DNA from: an uncultured Flavobacteriales bacterium
Lineage (GTDB): Bacteria > Bacteroidota > Bacteroidia > Flavobacteriales_G > Salibacteraceae
DNA: 64,000 nt
Direction of reading: 5' to 3'
Assembly: GCA_913057205.1 (NCBI GenBank)
Contig: CAJXNO010000008.1
Span: 36,409 to 100,408, forward strand
In this document: piece after piece, positions 16,836 to 24,313 of the stretch
How the letters are laid out: each line of letters starts with the position of its first letter
Position numbering within the stretch: the first letter of the stretch is position 1
Notes under the pieces: model-generated
Seen by the model: the letters and a program-made list of their open reading frames with translations, nothing else
Databases searched by the model: none
What the model was told of the DNA's origin: nothing
Position numbers and translations under genes: made by a program

Positions 16836-17312
16836 CTACTCCGGTACGGGCTTCGCGCCTTTCGGTCTATTGTTCACAAACTCGCCTTTCAGTATTACAC
16901 CATCGGGATACCGTAACTTTCCCCTTCCGTTCATCTTGCCGTTTTCAAACTTTCCTTTGTATTCCTGTTCATTGGGCCAGATCATGTGCCCCCTTCCATG
17001 GGCCTCATCGCGCTTCCAACGACCTTTATACTCTTTGCCATTGGCCCACTTCATGTAGCCTTTGCCGTGTCGCATGCCTTCTTGCCAGCTTCCTTCGTAG
17101 AAACTGCTATCTGACCAGATCATGGTTCCCTTTCCGCTGAACTCACCGTTGAAGATCTCACCATAGTACTTTGACCCATTCTCCCAAAACACGGTATGAA
17201 ACCCATCTGATAGCTCGCGCATGTTTGCGCCGTTCACCTCTTGCGCTACCGACGTAGTCCAGAACAGACAAGCCAGCACAATCATCCCAAATCCATACTT
17301 CACTTCCTTCAT
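16836..17312 (-). CDS. Exported MORN-repeat protein
   Basis: A 158-residue protein with a signal peptide (residues 1-23, ending SVAQ). From residue ~44 it holds five MORN repeats with a 23-residue period: YYGEIFNGEFSGKG, YEGSWQEGMRHGKG, YKGRWKRDEAHGRG, YKGKFENGKMNGRG and a last partial unit. MORN repeats form extended beta sheets that bind lipids or proteins; in bacteria their roles are mostly unknown. It lies three bases downstream of the head-GIN gene stop on the same strand and is probably in one operon with it. Confidence 0.88.
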   Translation of the reverse strand: MKEVKYGFGMIVLACLFWTTSVAQEVNGANMRELSDGFHTVFWENGSKYYGEIFNGEFSGKGTMIWSDSSFYEGSWQEGMRHGKGYMKWANGKEYKGRWKRDEAHGRGHMIWPNEQEYKGKFENGKMNGRGKLRYPDGVILKGEFVNNRPKGAKPVPE

Positions 17313-17315
17313 CTA

Positions 17316-18059
17316 CTACGCTGCTTGTTTTGTTTCTGATGCCTGCTTCTCCTTTCCTTGCTGCTTCACTTCTCCTGCACCCATAATGCTCTGGGTCACT
17401 TCAGGATCGCCTATGTACTCCACATTACCCGCACCCTTGATGGAAACATCGAGGCGTTTTAGGGCATGGGTTTCCACCTCTCCTGCCCCCATGATCGAAA
17501 TATGGGTTTCATCGGTGACCAATTCAAAGGCAGAAACCTCTGCAGCACCATTTAGTTCTAGGTCGAGCTTATTTGCTTGTCCGCTCAACTCAATCTCCGC
17601 CCCTCCATTCAGTTCAAAGTGGGAACTTGAAACGTTCAAGGCCAATTGCATTTCGCTGGCTCCATTGATTTTCACATTCAATACTTCATCAAAAACATGA
17701 TCTGAGTTTAGCTTGCATGCTCCATTGATCTCAATCTCATTTAAATCTTCGAAATAGATCTTGAGGACTGCTGAATCGGCATCCAACATATGATCAACCG
17801 AACCGATCGTGACCTTATTGCCCTCCATTTCGTTCAAAACGTATGCATGCAGGTTCTCATCGATGGTGAGTTCATAACCCGGACTCCCTTCCATCAACCG
17901 CACATCATACATGCCCACGATACTGATTTGACTAAAAGGCTGTAATTCTTGCTTCTTCGTAACGATATTGCCGTCGCCCTTGATGGTGTCTTTGCAGCCG
18001 GCAAGGCCGATGAGGATAGCAAGCGAAAGACCAACGGTGGTGAGGATTGACTTTTTCAT
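17316..18059 (-). CDS. Head-GIN domain lipoprotein (DUF2807)
   Basis: A 247-residue lipoprotein: signal peptide with lipobox GLAGC (Cys22), then a beta-helical DUF2807 domain recognisable by GDGNIVTKKQELQPFSQI and repeated G-A-(G/S/A)-x-(V/I/M) turns (INGASEMQ, LNGGAEIE, LNGAAEVS, IMGAGEVE, IKGAGNVE). The C-terminal tail is Lys/Gln/Glu-rich. It probably sits in the outer membrane facing the periplasm or the surface; function of the family is not known beyond a putative auto-transporter adhesin head fold. Divergent from pepE with 65 bases between starts. Confidence 0.9.
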   Translation of the reverse strand: MKKSILTTVGLSLAILIGLAGCKDTIKGDGNIVTKKQELQPFSQISIVGMYDVRLMEGSPGYELTIDENLHAYVLNEMEGNKVTIGSVDHMLDADSAVLKIYFEDLNEIEINGACKLNSDHVFDEVLNVKINGASEMQLALNVSSSHFELNGGAEIELSGQANKLDLELNGAAEVSAFELVTDETHISIMGAGEVETHALKRLDVSIKGAGNVEYIGDPEVTQSIMGAGEVKQQGKEKQASETKQAA

Positions 18060-18124
18060 GGGGTTTGGTTTCGTTCAAAAGTGTAAAATGTTTCAATTTT
18101 GGCAGGAGAACCAACCCATTAGTT

Positions 18125-18811
18125 ATGCAACTACTTCTTCTCAGCAACAGTACCATGGTCGGGCAGCCTTATTTGGAATGGCCGCAAACCTTGATCAAGA
18201 AATTCCTTGTGGGAAAATCAAGCGCTGTATTCATCCCCTACGCAGCGGTGAGTTTTTCCTATGACAAATACGAAGAAATGGTACAGGGTGCGCTGGGAGC
18301 TTTTGTTGACGTGAAAGGGATCCATCGTTTTGATGACCCCGTTCAAGCAATACAGGAAGCAGAAGCGATCTTGGTAGGTGGCGGAAATACCTTCCACCTG
18401 CTGCGTGAACTGTATCAGAACAAGCTGATCGATGCAATTCGATCACGTGTTGCAGCCGGAACACCCTACATCGGTTGGAGTGCCGGTTCCAATGTGGCCT
18501 GTCAAAGCATCCGAACAACGAACGACATGCCCATAGTAGAGCCACCTAGTTTTGAAGGCTTGAAGCTTGTTCCGATTCAGATCAACCCACATTACACGGA
18601 GCAAACCATTGAGGGACACGGAGGTGAAAGCAGGCTGCAACGCTTACAGGAATATGCCGCCATCAATGAGGTACCGGTATTATGCCTTCCAGAAGGTTGC
18701 GCGCTGAAGCTCGACGAAGCGGGCTACAAGCTGATATCATCAGAACCTTGTAAGCTGATCATGAAAGGTGGTGAGGTCAAAACCATTCACCAAGGCATGG
18801 TTGAACTTTAA
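18125..18811 (+). CDS. pepE: Dipeptidase E (alpha-aspartyl dipeptidase)
   Basis: A 228-residue S51 peptidase that hydrolyses dipeptides with an N-terminal aspartate in the cytoplasm. The start at 18125 (MQLLLLSNST) matches the family; the frame is open upstream but that part overlaps the divergent head-GIN gene. The nucleophile Ser lies in IGWSAGSN, with VGGGNTFHLL before it and the His in INPHYTEQ, as in PepE. Length is normal. It may process Asp-Xaa dipeptides released by the DPP11-type peptidase encoded at 21363-23516, a functional link that is inference. Confidence 0.92.
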   Translation: MQLLLLSNSTMVGQPYLEWPQTLIKKFLVGKSSAVFIPYAAVSFSYDKYEEMVQGALGAFVDVKGIHRFDDPVQAIQEAEAILVGGGNTFHLLRELYQNKLIDAIRSRVAAGTPYIGWSAGSNVACQSIRTTNDMPIVEPPSFEGLKLVPIQINPHYTEQTIEGHGGESRLQRLQEYAAINEVPVLCLPEGCALKLDEAGYKLISSEPCKLIMKGGEVKTIHQGMVEL

Positions 18812-18821
18812 GTTCTTTTCC

Positions 18822-19097
18822 CTACTTCTTTTTCGGATAACTGTTCTTCACGCTGTCTAGCTTGCCTTGATCCGGCGTACCATGCACGGGAGCTACTTGC
18901 TTTGGTTGCGCCTCTACGCCTTCGGCATCTGAGCTGGTCTCGTCCTTTACGTTAGACTTCATTGCTTCCACTTCTGTTGACTTGGCAGCGGTAGTCGGCT
19001 CCTTATCGGGGGTCTCAGCATCGGTATTCCCCGCATCACCGCAAGAAGCAGCCATCAAAACGATGGCCAGCAAGCTACTGAACAATGACCTTCTCAT
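18822..19097 (-). CDS. Small hypothetical lipoprotein, acidic and disordered
   Basis: A 91-residue protein starting at 19097 (MRRSLFSSLL) with a lipoprotein signal peptide, lipobox MAASC. The mature part is rich in Ala, Glu, Asp, Thr and Lys without hydrophobic core residues, so it is probably disordered. Its start overlaps the end of the upstream T9SS protein gene by 23 bases, which suggests coupled translation. No family recognised. Confidence 0.6.
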   Translation of the reverse strand: MRRSLFSSLLAIVLMAASCGDAGNTDAETPDKEPTTAAKSTEVEAMKSNVKDETSSDAEGVEAQPKQVAPVHGTPDQGKLDSVKNSYPKKK

Positions 19098-21267
19098 GCT
19101 GGGTAATGGTTCCATCGGTTTCTATCTCTACGAAATACGTTCCAGGCGACATGGCCAGTTTGTTGAAGGTTAGCTGATGCAGTCCTGCTCGCATCACATC
19201 GCTGTACATGTTGCGGATCAAACGTCCTTGCATGTCTACCACGCGAATGTTGACATGGGCTGTTTCCGGGTTATCGATCTTGATGTATACAAGCTCATAG
19301 GTTGTGCTCGGATTCGGGTAGACCGTTGCATTAGCATTGCGCTGTGACCCTTCGGACAGGCCTGCTGGTGGGATGGTATCAGCGTTCAGAATATGAACGT
19401 AGTCCTGCTTCAAGATGGTGTCTGATCCGAATTGATTGGAAGCTATGAGACTCACGTCGAACCAACCTGTATCGCTGTAGCCGACATAAGAGTTCTGTGA
19501 GGTAGAGAAGGACGGATTAGCCCCTTCAAATTCCCAATACCATTGATCAGGGTTATTGGTACTCAGATCTGTAAAGGTCACATAATGCGGATTGTATGCT
19601 TCAAGTGTATCCCCTTCAAAGTCAGCCACCGGAATGGGTGGAGGTGTGTAGCTTCCGTTGATTTCCGAAAGCCATGAACGCCAGCGGTTGTTAGAAGCAC
19701 CATAACATCCTGCAAACCATACCGCAGGCTCTGAAGAGTTATGCTTTCGTTGCATGGCAGAATAATCACCCCAACGCTCACTGCCGCCAGTAATCCAGGT
19801 ATCTACGTAACCGAGCCCTGAGCGGATCACGATGTCATTGGAGAACTGCATGAAAGGATCACAGCCCACTGCGCGCATCTCAGGGAAGGTATTACTGTTA
19901 ACGCTCAAGAATCCGATCATCACATCGAGGTCGGTTACCTCATCACCAAAAGAAGCTATGGAAGGGAAGGCATTATCGACTCCAGACGATCCAAATCGTG
20001 CGGATTCGGTATTGCTCGGATTATTGACTGGAATGCGGTAGTAGGCGATGCCTGAATAGCCGGCTTGCACGTTTACTTGGTGCACGGCATGAATGATCCC
20101 GTTCAAGTAGAACGCATTCTGCATACGGCTATCATTGGTAGCCAGGTCTTGGCTATTGATGGGCTGAGGCGCGTCTGCCGGTGCTTGGTAGGCATCAACA
20201 ATGATGTTGGAGAGGTAATTCATGCTTGGGCTGTTCGTTGTGCGATCATCGATCTCGTAGAGGTTGAGTCGACTCCCACTGAAGCTGCTCGAATTCACCA
20301 AGTAGATACCAGGACCATACTCCCCGTCCTGTCCGAAACTCGCAGGCACCAAAGAAAACGCACCAATACTTCCACCTGGGATGCTGCTGTGGATCACCGT
20401 AGGAACGCTGTTGAGTCCATTGTAACCGGCTTGCTTATCCATCTGCCATACCACTGCCTGATCAAATCCAAATGTGTTCGTGAAGAGGTTACCCGTGATG
20501 AATAAATCGTGCTCAGAGATGCCGATGTGCGGATAGTCGGTCCAAGAACTCACATTGAATGGATTACCATTCAACTCATACACGTTCCAATTACCACTCG
20601 GGTTGTTGGTCTGTGAGAAGCAAACCAGCACCTTGGAGGTGGATGAGTTACTGCCATGTAGTATGACAAAAATGAAACGATCAGCTACAGGGTCATACAG
20701 GGCGCGTGGGTCAAAGATGTTGCTGGTTAGATTCAGGTTGGATGCGATGTCATCGAACCACTCCTCGTGCGAGATCAATGTACCGATCAAGGCTTGTCCG
20801 GTCTGATTGTAAAACTCGATGGTAGAGTTGTCAGAGGTCACCACCAATCCACCATCACTGATTGCGAAGGTGTTGTCAGGAGGCGTAGAGTTGATGCTAT
20901 TGTGCGCATCGAAGTTGTCGCCAATCACTGGCGTGTAGAGGCGATCATTGCCGTGTTGTTGAACCGAGCTAGGCGCGATGCCATCTGATTCTTTGATGTA
21001 CTGCAGCTTTTCTTTGTACAGCTCTGCCTTCAGGGTAGACAAGTCATCTGGAGCACCATGCTTGTAGGTCTTCAGCTTGGTGACACTCTTCATCCAGTTC
21101 ACGCCATCCGCATCGATGCTCGGATTCACTACGCCAAGGTATTTCGCCTCAATCGATGTTGCTTCTGCTTGACCTAGCGGCTCATATTTAAGCTCAGGCA
21201 TTTCATACTGCGCAAACGCAGCCGTAAGCAGCATAGTGGCACATGCTGCCAAAACCAATCGTTTCAT
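19075..21267 (-). CDS. T9SS-secreted protein with PKD domain
   Basis: A 730-residue secreted protein with a signal peptide (ends AAFAQ). The central part (residues ~100-540) is beta-rich and includes phrases such as NTFAISDGGLVVTSDNSTIEFYN and DPRALYDPVADRFIFV, as in large Bacteroidota surface proteins with a propeller-like fold. A PKD-like domain follows (IPVADFEGDT to DYVHILN, with the WYWEFEG and SLIASNQFGSD motifs). The C-terminus is a type A T9SS sorting domain (VYPNPSTTYELVYIKI to KVIVQ). Expected on the cell surface or released; ligand or enzyme activity not known. It overlaps the downstream small lipoprotein gene. Confidence 0.87.
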   Translation of the reverse strand: MKRLVLAACATMLLTAAFAQYEMPELKYEPLGQAEATSIEAKYLGVVNPSIDADGVNWMKSVTKLKTYKHGAPDDLSTLKAELYKEKLQYIKESDGIAPSSVQQHGNDRLYTPVIGDNFDAHNSINSTPPDNTFAISDGGLVVTSDNSTIEFYNQTGQALIGTLISHEEWFDDIASNLNLTSNIFDPRALYDPVADRFIFVILHGSNSSTSKVLVCFSQTNNPSGNWNVYELNGNPFNVSSWTDYPHIGISEHDLFITGNLFTNTFGFDQAVVWQMDKQAGYNGLNSVPTVIHSSIPGGSIGAFSLVPASFGQDGEYGPGIYLVNSSSFSGSRLNLYEIDDRTTNSPSMNYLSNIIVDAYQAPADAPQPINSQDLATNDSRMQNAFYLNGIIHAVHQVNVQAGYSGIAYYRIPVNNPSNTESARFGSSGVDNAFPSIASFGDEVTDLDVMIGFLSVNSNTFPEMRAVGCDPFMQFSNDIVIRSGLGYVDTWITGGSERWGDYSAMQRKHNSSEPAVWFAGCYGASNNRWRSWLSEINGSYTPPPIPVADFEGDTLEAYNPHYVTFTDLSTNNPDQWYWEFEGANPSFSTSQNSYVGYSDTGWFDVSLIASNQFGSDTILKQDYVHILNADTIPPAGLSEGSQRNANATVYPNPSTTYELVYIKIDNPETAHVNIRVVDMQGRLIRNMYSDVMRAGLHQLTFNKLAMSPGTYFVEIETDGTITQHEKVIVQ

Positions 21268-21362
21268 TTCTCGCTGTTTAGTTCAGTTCAGTAAACGGTT
21301 CACTACAAATATGCTTTTTTTGCAAGCTGCAGATCACGAATAAGACGAATAAACCTTTAGAT

Positions 21363-23516
21363 ATGTCGAAAATCACAGCATTCATTTTCAGCTTTTTACT
21401 CAGTGCACAGCTCTTTGCTACCGAAGGCATGTGGGTTCCCAACAAGATTGCCGAATTGGTAGGACCTGAAATGAAGACCATGGGTTTGAAGATCGAGCCC
21501 AGTGCTTTGTATGCCATCAACCAATCTTCCATCAAGGATGCTGTGGTGCATTTCAACGGAGGGTGTACTTCGGTGTTGGTAAGTGGACAAGCGCTCTTGC
21601 TGACCAATCACCATTGCGGGTACAGTCAGATTCAAAAGCACAGTACGCTCGAAAACAACTACCTGAAGGATGGTTTCTGGGCGATGAAATTGAGCGAAGA
21701 GTTGGCCAATCCGGGAATGGATGCTACGATCATTCAAGAGATCAGAGACGTAACCGATGAGGTCTTAGAAGGGATCTCTGTAGAGACCAAAGAAGCAGAT
21801 CGGAATGAACAGATCCTTGCAAAGGCGAAGGAGATCGTCGCGAAGATCGAAGAGGAAACCGGTTATTCTGCTTACATCAAGCCGTTTTACTATGGCAACC
21901 AATACCTGCTATTCATCACCGAAGTATTCCAAGATGTGCGCTTGGTTGGGGCTCCCCCTTCCTCCATTGGAAAGTATGGTTTCGATACCGATAACTGGGT
22001 ATGGCCCCGCCATACGGGTGATTTTTCTGTTTTCCGGATCTATGCAAGTCCAGACAACAAGCCAGCGGAATATGCCGAGGAGAACAAGCCCTACCAACCC
22101 AAGCACTTCGTACCTGTAAACCTTCAGGGCGTAGAAAAGGATGATTTCACCTTGGTTTACGGCTTTCCGGGCACCACGCAGAACTACATCCCTGAAGCCG
22201 AGGTAAAGAACATCCTTGAGGTCATTAACCCCATGCGGATCAAAATGCGAGAGGCATCCTTAGACGTGATCGATGCCGCGATGAGCAAAGATGAACTCAC
22301 AAAGATCCAATACGCTGCCAAGCAAAGCAGGATCAGCAACGCCTACAAGAAGTGGATCGGACAATCAAAGGGACTCATCCGTCACCGTGCCTTGGAGAAG
22401 CGAGATTCCATCGAACAACTTTTTACTGAGCGGATCAATGCCAAGCCCGGATGGAAAGAAAAGTACCGTACGTTGATCGATGAGATGGCTAAAATGGAAG
22501 CGCTGGCTTTACCGTTCAACATCAACCGCAACTACCTGATTGAATTCTATTACATGGGACCAGAGATCCTAAGATACACCGAGCGGTACCGTGAGTTGGT
22601 AAGCATGTGTCAGGATGAAAGCGTAAGCGACGAAGCCATCGAAGAATGGATCGCCGAACAGAAGGAGAAACAGGGCTTCTTCGATAACTACAACGCACAG
22701 ATCGATGAAGACATCATGAAGACCCAGATCGGCTTTTTCGTAGAAGACCAGCAACCGTTGGATCTTTTGAAGAACGTTCGAAAAGGAGGAGAGTCGTTGG
22801 AGGAAATGGTGGAACGCGTGTATGAAGATAGTTACTTCAGCAGTAGGGAGAAAGTGATGGAAATGCTGGATAAGTTCAAGCGAAAGCACTACAAGAAAAT
22901 CATGGAGGATCCCGCCTTCTTGATGGCATTAGACATCTACAACCATTACTTCGTGGAGGTCAGACCTCAACTGGCGGCATTGAGCAGCAAAACGGATAGC
23001 CTGCAACGGGTTTGGATGGCGGCTCAAATGAAGGTATTGCCGGAACGTACCTATTCACCAGATGCGAATGGGACCCTGCGGATCACCTTTGGAAAGGTAG
23101 AAGGTTATGATCCTTTTGATGGGGCATCTTATGCCTATTATACCACGCTAGAAGGCGTGATGGAGAAAGAAGACCCAAACAATCCTGAATACGTTGTTCC
23201 TGAGAAACTGAAGCAGTTGTATGAGGCTAAGGATTACGGTCGCTACGCCCACAATACCGGAGAAATGCGAGTGGCTTTTGTGGCATCCAATCACACCTCA
23301 GGAGGAAACAGCGGCAGCCCGGTGTTCGATGGAAACGGCAACCTGATCGGATTGAACTTTGACCGAACGTGGGAGAGTACCATGAGCGACATCCTCTTCA
23401 GCCCGGTGATCTGCCGAAACATCAGCGTGGATATCCGTTACGTATTGTTCATCATGGACAAGTACGCAGGCGCTGGACACCTCGTAGATGAAATGACCTT
23501 GGTGGAGAAGAACTGA
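21363..23516 (+). CDS. S46 family dipeptidyl peptidase, DPP11-type specificity
   Basis: A 717-residue periplasmic serine peptidase that removes dipeptides from peptide N-termini. After a ~20-residue signal peptide the mature protein begins EGMW, as in S46 enzymes. The triad is His84 (TNHHCGYSQ), Asp220 (RHTGDF) and Ser650 (GGNSGSP). Eighteen residues after the catalytic Ser is Arg668 in NFDRTWE. In Porphyromonas gingivalis the equivalent residue is Arg in DPP11 (Asp/Glu at P1) and Gly in DPP7 (hydrophobic P1), so this enzyme should prefer acidic P1 residues. It would provide acidic dipeptides for uptake, used by the Bacteroidota as carbon and energy source. Monocistronic-looking, divergent from the T9SS PKD gene. 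Confidence 0.92.
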   Translation: MSKITAFIFSFLLSAQLFATEGMWVPNKIAELVGPEMKTMGLKIEPSALYAINQSSIKDAVVHFNGGCTSVLVSGQALLLTNHHCGYSQIQKHSTLENNYLKDGFWAMKLSEELANPGMDATIIQEIRDVTDEVLEGISVETKEADRNEQILAKAKEIVAKIEEETGYSAYIKPFYYGNQYLLFITEVFQDVRLVGAPPSSIGKYGFDTDNWVWPRHTGDFSVFRIYASPDNKPAEYAEENKPYQPKHFVPVNLQGVEKDDFTLVYGFPGTTQNYIPEAEVKNILEVINPMRIKMREASLDVIDAAMSKDELTKIQYAAKQSRISNAYKKWIGQSKGLIRHRALEKRDSIEQLFTERINAKPGWKEKYRTLIDEMAKMEALALPFNINRNYLIEFYYMGPEILRYTERYRELVSMCQDESVSDEAIEEWIAEQKEKQGFFDNYNAQIDEDIMKTQIGFFVEDQQPLDLLKNVRKGGESLEEMVERVYEDSYFSSREKVMEMLDKFKRKHYKKIMEDPAFLMALDIYNHYFVEVRPQLAALSSKTDSLQRVWMAAQMKVLPERTYSPDANGTLRITFGKVEGYDPFDGASYAYYTTLEGVMEKEDPNNPEYVVPEKLKQLYEAKDYGRYAHNTGEMRVAFVASNHTSGGNSGSPVFDGNGNLIGLNFDRTWESTMSDILFSPVICRNISVDIRYVLFIMDKYAGAGHLVDEMTLVEKN

Positions 23517-23622
23517 TTTTGAGTTTGATCACCTTATAGCTTAATCTAGACCCATTCTATATTGGTGTTGGAGCTTGCTTTGCCGTGAACGGGGCGCTAA
23601 TTTTCTTGTTTAGAACAGCATC

Positions 23623-24063
23623 GTGAGCAAGAAAGTAACCCGAAAAGAGTTTTTGAAACGCGCTGGTCTAATGGGACTTGGTGCGATGAGTGTGACTGCA
23701 TTGATCACCGCTTGTGGAGGTGGCGAAGAGGCAGCCTCTGAAAGTGCAAGTAAAGGTCCGATGAAGGCACCCCCTCCCGCACCGAAGAAGAAGGAAGTAG
23801 AAACCGCCGCTCAACCCGCGGTAGAAGAAACCGCAGACGTAGATTGCAGCCAGTTCAACGCTAACCTTACCGAGCAAGATAAGGCTACGAGAAAAGCGGT
23901 GATGTATGTTGACAAAAGCGAAGACCCCAACAAGGCTTGTACCAATTGTCGCTTCTGGCAGCCAGATAAGTTCTCGGGTGATTGCGGTGGTTGCCAGCTC
24001 TTTGCCAATGGCGCGGTGAATCCAAATGGATACTGCGGTAGCTGGGCAGAACAGGTATCGTAA
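23623..24063 (+). CDS. High-potential iron-sulfur protein (HiPIP) family
   Basis: A 146-residue protein starting at GTG (23623). The N-terminus has a Tat-like sequence, T-R-K-E-F-L-K-R-A-G (Arg-Lys instead of Arg-Arg), a hydrophobic core and a lipobox ITAC, so it is likely a lipid-anchored periplasmic protein. A Pro/Ala/Lys/Glu-rich linker (residues 45-80) leads to the HiPIP domain with C-T-N-C-R-F-W, C-G-G-C-Q-L-F and G-Y-C-G-S-W, which carry the four cluster cysteines plus one extra Cys. HiPIPs are soluble one-electron carriers between respiratory complexes. No obvious partner gene is adjacent. Confidence 0.85.
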   Translation: MSKKVTRKEFLKRAGLMGLGAMSVTALITACGGGEEAASESASKGPMKAPPPAPKKKEVETAAQPAVEETADVDCSQFNANLTEQDKATRKAVMYVDKSEDPNKACTNCRFWQPDKFSGDCGGCQLFANGAVNPNGYCGSWAEQVS

Positions 24064-24133
24064 CCGGCTGAAACGGCCAGCTATAACGCGCATGTTATGC
24101 GGTGGTGGGTTGGCCCCATTCACTTTTCTTATG

Positions 24134-24159
24134 CACCGCCTGTAACAAAACAGGAGGTG
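24134..24159. repeat. Inverted repeat in the gap between HiPIP gene and ABC stump
   Basis: CACC-G-CCTGT and ACAGG-A-GGTG pair around an AACAAA loop, nine pairs with one mismatch. There is no T run on either side, so it is not a classical terminator. It may be a degraded terminator or the leader of the lost ABC gene. Confidence 0.35.
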
Positions 24160-24205
24160 GGTGCGTCGTAGTACCATAGTTTAGCAAGCAAACCAACCGA
24201 AGACT

Positions 24206-24268
24206 ATGGCAACTTTAAAGATCAGTGGTCTGAGCAAGACCTACGGAAACGGCGTTTCAAGCTGGTGA
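24206..24268 (+). pseudogene. Stump of an ABC-transporter ATP-binding protein gene
   Basis: Reading from ATG 24206 gives MATLKISGLSKTYGNGV followed by three unrelated residues and a TGA. This is the standard first beta strand of an ABC ATPase (x-L-x-I-x-x-L-S-K-x-Y-G-x-G), up to the A-loop tyrosine. The Walker A motif, Q-loop, signature motif and Walker B motif that should follow are absent, and within 46 bases the sequence runs into the end of the convergent icmF gene. I read it as the 5' remnant left after a deletion whose other end lies near 24256. It could not give a working ATPase. Confidence 0.7.
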
Positions 24269-24313
24269 TCAGTTCAAGCTCGAAAGATAACTTTTCTGGA
24301 CCTTCAGTAGCAC

